NCBI RefSeq assembly: GCF_938017615.1
Contig: NZ_CALIJA010000014.1
Location: forward strand, 1-10,505
Reading direction: 5' to 3'
Length of the DNA: 10,505 bases
DNA from: an uncultured Campylobacter sp.
GTDB lineage: Bacteria; Campylobacterota; Campylobacteria; Campylobacterales; Campylobacteraceae
Shown here: positions 1 to 7,674 of the stretch, in pieces
How the letters are laid out: every line of letters begins with the position of its first letter
How positions within the stretch are numbered: the first letter of the stretch is position 1
Position numbers and translations under genes: made by a program
The notes under the pieces: generated by a model
Seen by the model: the letters and a program-made list of their open reading frames with translations, nothing else
Database searches by the model: none
Told to the model about the DNA's origin: nothing

Positions 1-591
1 ATTCATAAAATTTGTTACGAATATTACCAAGACCAAAGGAACGAGGCGAAACATTTTAATGTTTATGGGATTTACGATAGTGGCAAATGCAAGCGCTATT
101 AACAAGCCTACCATAGTAGGAATTATAGAGTATTTCATATAGTCATAATAAGTATGATCTTTGAGGATTATCGGCTCTTTGTCGTAATCCCTTGCTTTAG
201 AATTCTGCGGTAAGGCGCCGCTGTCATTCGAGATAAAATTTTGCTGCTCTGCGTTGTTTTCACAGGCAGAATTCTGAGCCGCTTTGGCCTCTAAATTTAA
301 AGCATCAGTAGCGGAATTCGGTGCTTTGGAATTCAAAGATTCGAAATTCGGAGGTTCAGAATTCAAGATTTCAAAATTCGAGGCTTCGAAATTTAAGGTT
401 CTAAAATTCGAAGCTTCAAAATTTGAGGCTTCGGAATTCGAGATTTCGGAATTTTGAGCTTTGAAATTCGAGACTCCAAAATTCGATGTTCCAGAATTTT
501 CGCCGTTAGAATTTTGTTCCAAGCCCCGCTTCGGCTCCTGATGCCGCTTTTGTAGTAGCCTTTTTAATTCCTCAAGCCTATTTTGATCCAT
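1..591 (-). CDS. Membrane protein with pentapeptide-repeat linker (3' end outside window)
   Basis: I do not recognise the family. The open frame runs from an ATG at 591 to the window edge (197 codons, no stop). The start is supported by AGGGGG at 597-602, five bases upstream. Visible parts are a charged N-terminus (residues 1-25, starting MDQNRLEELKRLLQ, probably helical), a linker with Asn at every fifth residue from N27 to N92 (typical units SNFEA, LNSEP), a polar stretch to about residue 150, and two hydrophobic segments at about 155-173 and 180-195 separated by a short turn. This suggests a long cytoplasmic or periplasmic N-terminal region followed by a membrane hairpin. The gene starts 22 nt after the uvrA stop on the same strand, so it is probably co-transcribed with uvrA. 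A second gene with an almost identical N-terminus starts at 10392 on the other strand. Confidence 0.8.
   Translation of the reverse strand, partial: MDQNRLEELKRLLQKRHQEPKRGLEQNSNGENSGTSNFGVSNFKAQNSEISNSEASNFEASNFRTLNFEASNFEILNSEPPNFESLNSKAPNSATDALNLEAKAAQNSACENNAEQQNFISNDSGALPQNSKARDYDKEPIILKDHTYYDYMKYSIIPTMVGLLIALAFATIVNPINIKMFRLVPLVLVIFVTNFMN
307..516 (-). repeat. 15-bp tandem repeat encoding (S/L/P)-N-(F/S)-(E/K)-x pentapeptides
   Basis: About fourteen in-frame 15-bp units lie within the left-edge membrane protein gene (residues 26-95). A typical unit is TCGAATTTTGAAGCT. The Asn codon AAT is nearly invariant and is followed by TTT/TTC or TCT/TCC, giving recurrent GAATTC, TTCGAA and AAATTT strings. 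At protein level the clearest units (SNFEA) loosely fit the pentapeptide-repeat rule [STAV][DN][LF]XX. However, many units have Ser at the central position, so a true beta-helix is doubtful and a flexible linker is at least as likely. Confidence 0.85.
502..591 (-). repeat. Inverted repeat, left copy (5' end of edge membrane protein gene)
   Basis: The first 30 codons match the reverse complement of 10392-10481 except for two adjacent-codon changes in codon 4 (AAT here, GAC there). Codons 5-30 (78 nt) are identical. Similarity falls sharply after codon 30, where the 15-bp repeats begin, and upstream of the ATG, where only part of the ribosome-binding region is alike. Confidence 0.95.
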
Positions 592-613
592 TCTTGCCCC
601 CTGATAAGGCGTT

Positions 614-3460
614 TTAACCTCGCTTATTTTTGCTCGTGCTTTTCATCTGTGCTAGCTCCTGCGCCAAAAATTCTCCCGTGTAGCTACCGGTCTTTTTAAA
701 ATCTTTCGCGAGCTTTTCTGGGGTGCCGCAAGCGACGATCTGTCCGCCACCCTCGCCGCCTTCGGGCCCCATGTCGATGATGTAATCGCAGTTTTTGATG
801 ACGTCTAGGTTATGCTCGATCACAAAGACGGAATTTCCCAGATCGACCAGATGGTGCAGCACCGCTACCAGGCGATCTACGTCTGCAAAATGTAGCCCCG
901 TCGTGGGCTCGTCTAGGATATATAGCGTGTTGCCCGTGTCGGTGCGGCTTAGCTCTTTGGCGAGCTTGACGCGCTGCGCCTCGCCGCCGCTAAGCGTCGT
1001 GGCGGGCTGGTCTAGCGAAACGTAGCCGAGCCCGACGTCTGCGAGCGTCTTTAGCTTTTGATAAATTTTAGGCACGGCTTTGAAAAACTCGAGCGCCTCG
1101 TCGATACTCATCGCCAAAACGTCGGCTATGCTTTTGTTTTTGTATAAAATTTCAAGCGTCTGCGCGTTGTATCTCGTGCCGTGGCAGACGTCGCAGACGA
1201 CGCTGATATCGGGTAGGAAGTGCATCTCGATCGTGATCTCGCCCTCGCCCGCGCATTTTTCGCAGCGCCCGCCCTTGACGTTGAAGCTGAAGCGGCCGAT
1301 CTTGTATCCGCGCAGCTGCGCTTCCTTCGTCGCGGCAAAAAGCGCGCGGATCTCGTCCATCACCCCCGTGTAGGTCGCGGGATTGCTGCGCGGGGTGCGT
1401 CCGATCGGGGTCTGATCCAGATAGATCACTTTATCCAGGCTATCAAGCCCCGAAATTTTAGCGCCCTTTACCGCGTGCACCTTTTTGGCGCGATTTAGCT
1501 CCTCAAGCGCGGTAGGCAGGATGGTTTGCAGCACCAAGGAGCTCTTGCCGCTGCCGCTAACGCCCGTGATGCCGACTAAATTTCGCAGCGGAAATTTTGC
1601 GCAAAGGCCGTGGATGTTATTGATATTTACGTTTTTGATACTTAGCCAAAGCTCCTGCTTGCGGTGCTTTTGGTAATTTATCTCCTTTTGGTTGTTCAGA
1701 TACAGCGCGGTTTGCGTATTGCTTTTAAGCAGATGCGCGACGTCTCCTGCGAATACGACCTCGCCGCCTAGATTGCCCGCCCCCGGGCCGATATCTACGA
1801 CGAAATCCGCCGCCTCGATCGTCTTTTTATCGTGCTCGACGACGATTACGGAATTTCCCTTTTCCTGTAAGCTTCGTAGCGTCTTGATAAGCTTTTGCGT
1901 ATCGCGCTCGTGAAGCCCGATGCTAGGCTCGTCGAGCACATACATCACGCCACTAAGACCAGAGCCGATCTGGCTTGCGATACGGATACGCTGCGCCTCG
2001 CCGCCGCTGATAGTGCGCGCATCGCGCCCCAGCGTGAGATATCCAAGCCCCACGTCCTTTAAGAAAAACAGCCTTTCGTTGATCTCTTTTAGAATCGGCG
2101 CAGCGATCTGCGCGTCCTTTTCGCTTAAATTTGAAAACCGCTTCTCGTCGCTGAAAAATTCCACGCAGTCTGCGATACTCATATTTATCACGTCGCCGAT
2201 GCCCTTATCTGCGACCTTTACGGCAAGGCTTTCCGGGCGCAGACGCAGTCCGCCGCAGTCGGGGCAGATTTTTTCGCTCATATAATCGTCTAGATCGCTT
2301 TCGTTTTTGAGCAGATCGTAGGCGTATTTGATCGCGCCCTCAAATTTACGCACGAGCTTATGCTTTTTCCAGTAAAAATCGATCTCTTTGACGCTGCCGT
2401 AGAGGATCAGCTTTTTTTGCTCCTCGCTTAAATTTGCATACGGAATTTTGACGTTTATGCCGTTTGCTTCGCAAAATCCGAGTAGAAATTTATAGTAATA
2501 GCTCTTGTTGAAGCCTGACATCACTTTAATCGCGCCGCCCTCGATCGAGGCGTTTTCGTTGATGATCTTGCCCAGATCGAGGCTAAATTTTATCCCCAGT
2601 CCGTCGCAGCTCTCGCACGCGCCCTTTGGGGAGTTGAAGCTAAACGCGAGCGGCTCGAGCGGCTTGAATGAAATTTTACAATCAAAGCACGCCATATGCT
2701 CGCTGTAGTGGATCAGGCTCTGCGCGAGCCCAAGCTCGGCGGCGTTTGCGATCTCCACCTCAAGCTCGCCGAAGCTGAGCTTGAGCGCCTTTTCGACGTC
2801 GCTTGCGATACGGATGGAATTTTCCTCGTCGATGATCGTGCGGTCGATGATGACCTTGATCGAGTGCTTTTTCGTCTTGCTCAGCTCGATCTCCTCGTCC
2901 AGCCGCACCAGTACGCCGTCGATCTGAGCGCGCACGTAGCCCTGCTCGCGCAAGCTTTGCAACATATCGGCGAAGCTGCCCTTTTTCTCACGCACCAAGG
3001 GCGCGCCCAAGATCACCTTCGCGCCGCGCGGCAGCTTCATAATCTCGGCGATGATGTCGCTGGAGCTCATCTTTGAGATCGGCTTGCCGCATTTGTGGCA
3101 GTGCTGCACCCCAACGCGCGCATAAAGCAGCCTCAGATAGTCATAAATTTCGGTGATCGTGCCCACCGTCGAGCGCGGGTTTTTCGACGTCGTTTTTTGA
3201 TCGATCGCGATCGCAGGCGTCAGACCGTTGATCTTATCGACGTCGGGCTTGCCTACGCGGTCTAAAAACTGCCTCGCGTAGCTGCTTAGGCTCTCGACGT
3301 ATCTGCGCTGCCCCTCGGCATATAGCGTATCAAACGCCAGCGTGCTCTTGCCGCTGCCGCTAAGACCTGTAAAAACGACGAGTTTGTCCTTTGGAATTTG
3401 CAAATTTATATTTTTCAGATTGTGCTCGCGCGCGCCCGTGATGGTGATGAGATCGTTCAT
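614..3460 (-). CDS. uvrA: Excinuclease ABC subunit A (UvrA)
   Basis: UvrA is the DNA damage-recognition ATPase of nucleotide excision repair. As a dimer with UvrB it scans DNA in the cytoplasm and loads UvrB at lesions. The 948-residue product is full length for the family (E. coli about 940). Residues seen: Walker A GLSGSGKS at 32-39; first zinc module C258/C261 with C282/C285; ABC signature SGGEAQ at 485-490; Walker B ending DEP at 510-512; second Walker A GVSGSGKS at 633-640; second zinc module C733/C736 with C756/C759; second signature SGGEAQR at 824-830; second Walker B at about 848-852. I chose the ATG at 3460 because AAGGG lies five bases upstream (3466-3470) and the family N-terminus (MNDLITITGAREHNLKN) begins there. 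An upstream TTG at 3502 would add 14 residues lying over the promoter. The gene is followed 22 nt later by the edge membrane protein gene. Confidence 0.97.
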   Translation of the reverse strand: MNDLITITGAREHNLKNINLQIPKDKLVVFTGLSGSGKSTLAFDTLYAEGQRRYVESLSSYARQFLDRVGKPDVDKINGLTPAIAIDQKTTSKNPRSTVGTITEIYDYLRLLYARVGVQHCHKCGKPISKMSSSDIIAEIMKLPRGAKVILGAPLVREKKGSFADMLQSLREQGYVRAQIDGVLVRLDEEIELSKTKKHSIKVIIDRTIIDEENSIRIASDVEKALKLSFGELEVEIANAAELGLAQSLIHYSEHMACFDCKISFKPLEPLAFSFNSPKGACESCDGLGIKFSLDLGKIINENASIEGGAIKVMSGFNKSYYYKFLLGFCEANGINVKIPYANLSEEQKKLILYGSVKEIDFYWKKHKLVRKFEGAIKYAYDLLKNESDLDDYMSEKICPDCGGLRLRPESLAVKVADKGIGDVINMSIADCVEFFSDEKRFSNLSEKDAQIAAPILKEINERLFFLKDVGLGYLTLGRDARTISGGEAQRIRIASQIGSGLSGVMYVLDEPSIGLHERDTQKLIKTLRSLQEKGNSVIVVEHDKKTIEAADFVVDIGPGAGNLGGEVVFAGDVAHLLKSNTQTALYLNNQKEINYQKHRKQELWLSIKNVNINNIHGLCAKFPLRNLVGITGVSGSGKSSLVLQTILPTALEELNRAKKVHAVKGAKISGLDSLDKVIYLDQTPIGRTPRSNPATYTGVMDEIRALFAATKEAQLRGYKIGRFSFNVKGGRCEKCAGEGEITIEMHFLPDISVVCDVCHGTRYNAQTLEILYKNKSIADVLAMSIDEALEFFKAVPKIYQKLKTLADVGLGYVSLDQPATTLSGGEAQRVKLAKELSRTDTGNTLYILDEPTTGLHFADVDRLVAVLHHLVDLGNSVFVIEHNLDVIKNCDYIIDMGPEGGEGGGQIVACGTPEKLAKDFKKTGSYTGEFLAQELAQMKSTSKNKRG

Positions 3461-3490
3461 TTTCGCCCTTTTGTGCCAAATTAATCTTAC

Positions 3491-3496
3491 ATTATA
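3491..3496 (-). promoter_or_regulatory. Likely sigma70 -10 box for uvrA
   Basis: On the minus strand the sequence reads TATAAT, about 30 nt upstream of the uvrA ATG, within the 75-bp gap between divergent genes. No good -35 is seen, which is normal for Campylobacter housekeeping promoters. A weaker TAAAAT at 3508-3513 on the plus strand could serve the divergent gene but sits very close to its ribosome-binding site. I see no LexA-like operator. Confidence 0.6.
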
Positions 3497-3535
3497 GCTC
3501 AAATTGTTAAAATTGCGCTTTTGGAAGGGGCGGCG

Positions 3536-4696
3536 ATGATACTAATCTGCACGGCTTTGCGCTGCGAAGCCCAAGCGATAATCGAGAGTTTTAAACTTAC
3601 GCGCGGCGGCGATCTGTTCGCAGGCGAGCAGATGCTTCTATACATCTGCGGCGTGAGGTTTGGAGCTAAATTTGAAGCGGGCGCTGCAGGCGGCATAAAA
3701 ACAGAATTTAAGAGCAAACCCGGCGCAGAATTTATTCGCCGTGCCGATACAGACGCAAAATTCGGGCGTGAGCTTCGCAAGGATCGACGCGGCGCGGACG
3801 TGAAATTTGAGCATTTTTCGGACGCGGGCGCACTCTGCGGCGGCGACGCAGAGACCGGCTCCGCGCAAAATGCGACTGAAAATTTTAAAATTTTAGATCT
3901 TGGCTCCGCGCGAAATTCAGAGCGCTTCGGTGAAATTTTACTTTCGCGGCGCGTGGACTTTGCGCTAAACATAGGCGTCTGCGGCTGCGCGGATAAAGGC
4001 GTGCAAATCGGCGAGGCGTTTTACTTTGACGGCACGGCGGCGCAGGAATTTTACGGCGAGGACGGATCGAAATTTTATAGCTCGCAGACGATGGGGTGCG
4101 GCACGCAGGCTCCGAAATTTCAAAACGTTTGCGAGCGTGAATTTTGCGGCGCGAGTTTAGACGGCAAACTGCGGGCAAATTTGATCTGCGTAAACGAGCC
4201 TAAAATTTTAAACGCAGCGCAGCGGACCCGTGGGGCAAATATCGCAGCGATCAAGGCGTGCGGCGAGACAAGCGCACAAGCCCTAACGCAAGGGGTAAAC
4301 GGCTCAGCAGATACAAAAAATTTCACGCGCGACGCGACGCGGGCTGAAATACAAAGCTTAACGCAAGTCAAGGCGCAAAATTTATCGAGCGTAAAACCCT
4401 CACAAATCGCGGTAGGCGGGCACAGCGTCGCGACGAATACCGCAGCGCGCGCAACACAAAATACGCCGTGCACGGCAAAAGACGCTACTTGCGAGCGTGC
4501 AAATCGCGGTATCAGGCTTTACGATATGGAGAGCGCGCTTTTTGTTAGTGCTTGCGGGCGGGCGGGCGTACCGTGGGCGATGATGAAGATCGTAAGCGAT
4601 CATCTGCGCGGCGAACGACTTAGTAAAAGCTTCGTCTATGAGCTCGTAAAGGCGCGCCTGCCGCAAATCCGCGCCGCGATAAAGAGCAAAATTTAA
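3536..4696 (+). CDS. MTA/SAH nucleosidase-like protein (nucleoside phosphorylase-I superfamily) with large inserts
   Basis: This family cleaves the N-glycosidic bond of 5'-methylthioadenosine, S-adenosylhomocysteine, 5'-deoxyadenosine or related nucleosides in the cytoplasm. The 386-residue product has the family core in three pieces: residues 1-40 (MILICTALRCEAQAII, E11 in the place of the E. coli general acid E12), about 135-170 (NIGVCGCADKGVQIGEAF, the phosphorylase glycine-rich strand and turn) and 325-386 (YDMESALF, E332 at the ribose-binding position; KIVSDH, D355 at the catalytic Asp). Between them lie inserts of about 90 (44-135) and 150 (175-325) residues of Ala/Gly/Lys/Asn-rich low-complexity sequence encoded by AAATTT-studded DNA. 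Normal relatives have about 200-240 residues. The ATG at 3536 has GGAAGGGG at 3523-3530, five bases upstream, so the earlier TTG at 3521 is unlikely. The exact substrate is not readable (futalosine, MTA/SAH or 5'-deoxyadenosine are all possible). Confidence 0.72.
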   Translation: MILICTALRCEAQAIIESFKLTRGGDLFAGEQMLLYICGVRFGAKFEAGAAGGIKTEFKSKPGAEFIRRADTDAKFGRELRKDRRGADVKFEHFSDAGALCGGDAETGSAQNATENFKILDLGSARNSERFGEILLSRRVDFALNIGVCGCADKGVQIGEAFYFDGTAAQEFYGEDGSKFYSSQTMGCGTQAPKFQNVCEREFCGASLDGKLRANLICVNEPKILNAAQRTRGANIAAIKACGETSAQALTQGVNGSADTKNFTRDATRAEIQSLTQVKAQNLSSVKPSQIAVGGHSVATNTAARATQNTPCTAKDATCERANRGIRLYDMESALFVSACGRAGVPWAMMKIVSDHLRGERLSKSFVYELVKARLPQIRAAIKSKI

Positions 4697-4798
4697 CTAC
4701 GAGTGCGTGCAAAAACCCTGGTCGAGGGATAAAATTTTAGCCTCGCGCGCCGAATACGACGCGGAATTTAAAGGTATTGCGGAGGCGCAGGAGAAACG

Positions 4799-5278
4799 AT
4801 GAAAATAAAAGGCTCTTATCTGTATTTTGCCCTCTTGGCGTGCGCATGCATCGCGGTTTGCGCGTATGCCGCGGCGGATCTGTTTTCCGATCTGCCCTCG
4901 CTAGTCTTTTTAGCCCTTTTGCTCGCATTTGCCTGCATCGGGCTATGGCTAAAAGACGCTCTAATAGGCGCGCGCTACCTATTTTACTGCATCTGCGTGT
5001 AACTGCTCTTTGCGGCGGCCATTTTCGCGGCCCTCAAATTCCCCGCCATGGCGCAGTTCGTGCGCAGTGCGAAGATAGGCACCGGCGGCACCGGCATACC
5101 GCTAGGCATCATTCTGCTCGTGCTGCCCGCGTTTTTCTGCACCCTGCCGTATTACTACCGAACGGGCGTCAAGAAAATCCCGCAAAAGTTCGCACTCGGT
5201 GGAATTTTGATCCTAAACGTCGCTATTACGCTAGCTTACGCCTTCTATTTCGAGCGACTATTCTGCGGCGCGATCTGA
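4799..5278 (+). pseudogene. Multi-span membrane protein gene interrupted by an in-frame TAA
   Basis: One frame runs from ATG 4799 (AGGAGA at 4789-4794, five bases upstream) to a TGA at 5276-5278 and is broken only by TAA at 5000-5002. Ignoring that stop, the product is about 159 residues with five hydrophobic segments: near 7-26, 33-52, 60-82, 100-120 and 134-155. The stop falls at codon 68, inside the third segment, and the sequence on both sides is equally hydrophobic and in the same frame. This points to a recent nonsense mutation or a one-base sequence error rather than two genes. The first part could still make a 67-residue two-span peptide. The downstream part has a possible ATG at 5048 without a good ribosome-binding site. 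I do not recognise the family; it is a small hydrophobic inner-membrane protein. The gene lies between the nucleosidase-like and SPL-like genes. Confidence 0.75.
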
Positions 5279-5317
5279 AATTTCAACGATTTTCAGTGAC
5301 GGCGCGCGAAATTTAAG

Positions 5318-5323
5318 TATAAT
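5318..5323 (+). promoter_or_regulatory. Likely sigma70 -10 box for the SPL-like gene
   Basis: TATAAT lies 28 nt before the ATG at 5352 in the 73-bp AT-rich gap after the broken membrane protein gene. No convincing -35 is visible. GGAG at 5344-5347 is the ribosome-binding site. Confidence 0.6.
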
Positions 5324-5351
5324 TTGCAAAATTTAAACGAAGCGGAGCAAG

Positions 5352-6626
5352 ATGACGGAGGCAAAAAAGGAGCTAGGAGCGCAGTTTGGCGTGAATCTGA
5401 GCGAGCGATCAAGCGCGTTTTTGGGCGCGCTATTTGAGAAATTTCACTTTTCATTTCAGCAACGAAAGCAGCTAGCGGAGTTTGCGAGCGATTTTGAGGC
5501 GTGGGACGAGGCGCCCATTTATGAGCTGCTTACAAGCGAGCGGTGCGGGCTAAATTTTAATAAAGCCAAATTTAATAAAACAGGGAAAGTCCCAAACGGC
5601 GAGCAAATTTTTAATTTCGTACGCGAGACTTGGCTTGAGCTAAAGTCGCGCCCGCATTCGTACGCGAGCTTCAAAAGCGATTACGCGGCGAAAAAATTTG
5701 AAATTTCCTCCTTTCGCGCAGACCGCATCGCTTTGGGACGCTGCCCGGTGGCGAGCGAAAACACGCGCTGCTGCAATCTGCTGACGCTCGATGCGGTTAA
5801 TTCGTGCGGTTTTGACTGCTCCTATTGCGCGATCGGCTCCTTTTACAAACAGGGGAAAATCGGCTTTGACGAGAATTTTGCGGCAAATTTAGCGCGCCTG
5901 CGGCTCGATCCCGCGCGCAGCTACCACATCGGCACGGGTCAGAGCTCCGACTCGCTCATGTGGGGCGATCGCTTCGGCATTTTAAGCGCATTATGCGATT
6001 TTGCGGCGCGGCATCAAAACGTGATTTTGGAGCTTAAAAGCAAGTCAAACAATGTTAAATTTTTCCTGCAGCGCGAGATCCCGCGCAACCTCATCATTAC
6101 TTTTTCGCTAAATACGCCCGCGATCATAGCGAACGAGGAGCATCTAAGCGCGAGCTTGGATGCGCGGCTGGCGGCGGCAGAAGCGCTCGCGGCGCGCGGC
6201 ATTTTGGTGGGCTTTCACCTCCACCCGATGGTTTGGTACGAGGGCTGGCAAAGCGATTACGGTGCGCTTTTTGAGCAGCTGCTACGCAGCTTCGATCCAA
6301 GCGGCGTCGCGATGGTCTCGCTCGGCACGCTTACTTTCATCAAGCCCGTCGTCAAAAAGCTGCGCTCGCGCGGGCTACGGAGTAAAATTTTACAGATGCC
6401 CCTTGCGGACGCGAACGGCAAGCTGTCCTACCCGCCGCAGATCAAGCGCGAGCTTTTTAAATTTGCCGCGGACGCGCTTTCGCCGTGGCGCGAGCGGGTG
6501 TTTTTCTACCTCTGCATGGAGGATGCGAGCCTGTGGCGCGAGGTTTTGGGGCACGAGTACGAAAGCAACGACGCGTTTGAGGAGGCGATGAAGGCGGCGT
6601 ATTTTGCGAAGATAAGGCAGCGCTAG
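5352..6626 (+). CDS. Radical SAM protein, spore photoproduct lyase (SPL) family
   Basis: Radical SAM enzymes use a [4Fe-4S] cluster and S-adenosylmethionine to make a 5'-deoxyadenosyl radical; true SPL repairs the thymine dimer of UV-irradiated spores. The 424-residue product carries the cluster motif CX3CX2C at C152/C156/C159 (NSCGFDCSYC). It is preceded by the cysteines of RCCNLL (C140, C141) and followed by an SPL-like GTGQSSDSL (194-202), a mid-barrel strand LVGFHLHPM (285-293) and the SPL-like tail LGHEYESNDAFEEAMK (399-414). An aromatic and charged N-terminal region of about 125 residues precedes the barrel. Campylobacters do not sporulate, so the substrate is unlikely to be spore photoproduct in spores; another DNA or nucleotide lesion is possible. 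The start is fixed by GGAG at 5344-5347. The gene lacks the low-complexity inserts seen in the nearby nucleosidase-like gene. Confidence 0.82.
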   Translation: MTEAKKELGAQFGVNLSERSSAFLGALFEKFHFSFQQRKQLAEFASDFEAWDEAPIYELLTSERCGLNFNKAKFNKTGKVPNGEQIFNFVRETWLELKSRPHSYASFKSDYAAKKFEISSFRADRIALGRCPVASENTRCCNLLTLDAVNSCGFDCSYCAIGSFYKQGKIGFDENFAANLARLRLDPARSYHIGTGQSSDSLMWGDRFGILSALCDFAARHQNVILELKSKSNNVKFFLQREIPRNLIITFSLNTPAIIANEEHLSASLDARLAAAEALAARGILVGFHLHPMVWYEGWQSDYGALFEQLLRSFDPSGVAMVSLGTLTFIKPVVKKLRSRGLRSKILQMPLADANGKLSYPPQIKRELFKFAADALSPWRERVFFYLCMEDASLWREVLGHEYESNDAFEEAMKAAYFAKIRQR

Positions 6627-7008
6627 ACACGCTGTTTACCGCAGACGTCGCGCTTGTACCGGCTCGCATGCGGCGCCGAGGATACAGCGCGAAATTTGCG
6701 GCGAGCGAGCGGTTAAAATTTAGCGCCGTATCCGGCTTTATAAAATTAAATTTTATAAATCGTGCGGGGCGGGTACAGCGAGCATCGATAAAATTTTACA
6801 AAGCGGCGGCGCAGCAAGAAGTCTGCGGGTTAAATTTAAAATTTTACCCAGCGCAGGTCGCGGCACGGATTGTCCAATCGCGTAAATTTAGCGGCGGTAC
6901 GGTGGACGGCAGATACGGCGCGAGCAAAGAAAATTTTAGCGTAGGAAAATTTACTCGGTGCGCTAAGCTTATCGCGCCGAAGCGGCATTAAAATTTAAAG
7001 GAGAAAAG
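6627..7008 (+). other. AAATTT-rich spacer without a convincing gene
   Basis: This 382-bp gap between the SPL-like and SDR genes holds many AAATTT, TAAATTTA and AAAATTTT elements (for example near 6692, 6717, 6745, 6789, 6833, 6884, 6931, 6946 and 6990), usually 15-50 bp apart in GC-rich DNA. An open frame at 6668-6991 (107 codons) exists. It has no ribosome-binding site, its composition is that of the repeats (KF, NL, FY dipeptides), and it resembles no family, so I do not call it a gene. It resembles the DNA of the nucleosidase inserts. I see no tRNA, terminator or operator here. AAAGGAG at 6997-7003 belongs to the SDR gene. Confidence 0.6.
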
Positions 7009-7674
7009 ATGAAAGCATTGATCACGGGCGCAAGCGGTGGTATCGGCAGCGCGGTTGCAGAGCTTTTGCGACAAAACGGCTATGAAATTTTAACGCTAAG
7101 CTCGCGCTTCGAGGATGCGGATGCGCTGGCGAAGGAGTGCCGGGCGCTGGCTGCGGCGCAAGAGATTGACGCGCTGATTTTATGTGCGGGTACAGCGAAA
7201 TTTGCGCCGCTTGAGGCGATGAGCGAGAGCGAAATTTTAAAAATTTTAAACGTAAATCTTGCCGTAAATATCATCATTACGCGCGCGCTTTTGCCGAATT
7301 TAAAGCGCAACTGCGCCCATATCATCGGCATTAGCTCGATCGAGGCGCTGCGAGCGAGCCGCTTTAGCGCGGTTTATAGCGCGAGCAAGGCGGGGCTGCG
7401 GGCGTTTCTGCTCTGTCTTTTCGAGGAGGCGCGCAAGCAGATCAGAGTAAGCTGCATCAACCCGGACATCACCAAAACGCCGTTTTACGAGGATTTGAGC
7501 TTCGAGCCCGCGGATGATGAGGCTAGCTTCGTGGATGCGGGGGAGATCGCAAATTTCACGCTGCAAATTCTGCGCACGAAGTCCAACGTGAGCGAGTTTA
7601 CGATCCGCCCGCAGATCGTAAATCTGCGGAAAAAATCAAAATTTAATCACGAAGGGGGCGAGCTTGAAAACTAG
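7009..7674 (+). CDS. SDR-family NAD(P)-dependent oxidoreductase
   Basis: This is a classical short-chain dehydrogenase/reductase: a single Rossmann-fold cytoplasmic enzyme that oxidises or reduces a carbonyl/alcohol with NAD(P). In the 221-residue product the cofactor loop TGASGGIG is at 6-13, the NAG-like turn reads CAG (59-61), NVN (81-83) stands at the catalytic Asn position, and S110, Y123 and K127 form the catalytic set (S-x12-Y-x3-K). NPDITKTPF (151-159) replaces the common PG motif after strand six. At 221 residues it is a little shorter than usual (about 230-250), and the substrate cannot be told. The start has a strong AAAGGAG, five bases before the ATG. Its TAG overlaps the next gene by 11 nt, so it is probably the first gene of an operon with the three small membrane proteins. 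Confidence 0.88.
   Translation: MKALITGASGGIGSAVAELLRQNGYEILTLSSRFEDADALAKECRALAAAQEIDALILCAGTAKFAPLEAMSESEILKILNVNLAVNIIITRALLPNLKRNCAHIIGISSIEALRASRFSAVYSASKAGLRAFLLCLFEEARKQIRVSCINPDITKTPFYEDLSFEPADDEASFVDAGEIANFTLQILRTKSNVSEFTIRPQIVNLRKKSKFNHEGGELEN
7652..7658 (+). promoter_or_regulatory. Ribosome-binding site fixing a TTG start
   Basis: AAGGGGG lies inside the end of the SDR gene, five bases before the TTG at 7664. This spacing matches uvrA, the nucleosidase-like gene and the broken membrane gene, and it is the reason the TTG is taken as start. It also implies translational coupling to the SDR gene. Confidence 0.7.

Noticed and set aside
307..516. CRISPR-like array or mobile element in the 15-bp repeats
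   Set aside because: Units are in-frame, contiguous and lack spacers. They encode a regular pentapeptide within an open frame.
2696..3076. A 126-codon frame opposite uvrA, and other long antisense frames over uvrA and the nucleosidase-like gene
   Set aside because: They lie opposite well-supported coding sequence with intact family motifs and have no start signals or recognisable content.
3461..3502. Longer uvrA start at a TTG (3502)
   Set aside because: The extra 14 residues would cover the TATAAT box and the ribosome-binding site of the ATG at 3460, and they do not resemble UvrA N-termini.
4716..4740. Possible terminator after the nucleosidase-like gene (CCCT...AGGG followed by an AT run)
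   Set aside because: The stem is only four base pairs and the following run is not a clean T tract.
4777..5316. A 179-codon open frame overlapping the broken membrane protein gene in another frame
   Set aside because: It has no ribosome-binding site and an Arg-rich composition typical of a shifted frame in GC-rich DNA. The other frame gives regular hydrophobic spans and has a good AGGAGA.
6668..6991. A 107-codon open frame in the spacer before the SDR gene
   Set aside because: No ribosome-binding site, composition set by the AAATTT repeats, and no family resemblance. Kept only as part of the spacer description.
6987..6994. TTAAAATT as a -10 box for the SDR gene
   Set aside because: It lies immediately beside the ribosome-binding site, leaving almost no leader. 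It is better explained as one of the many AAATTT elements.
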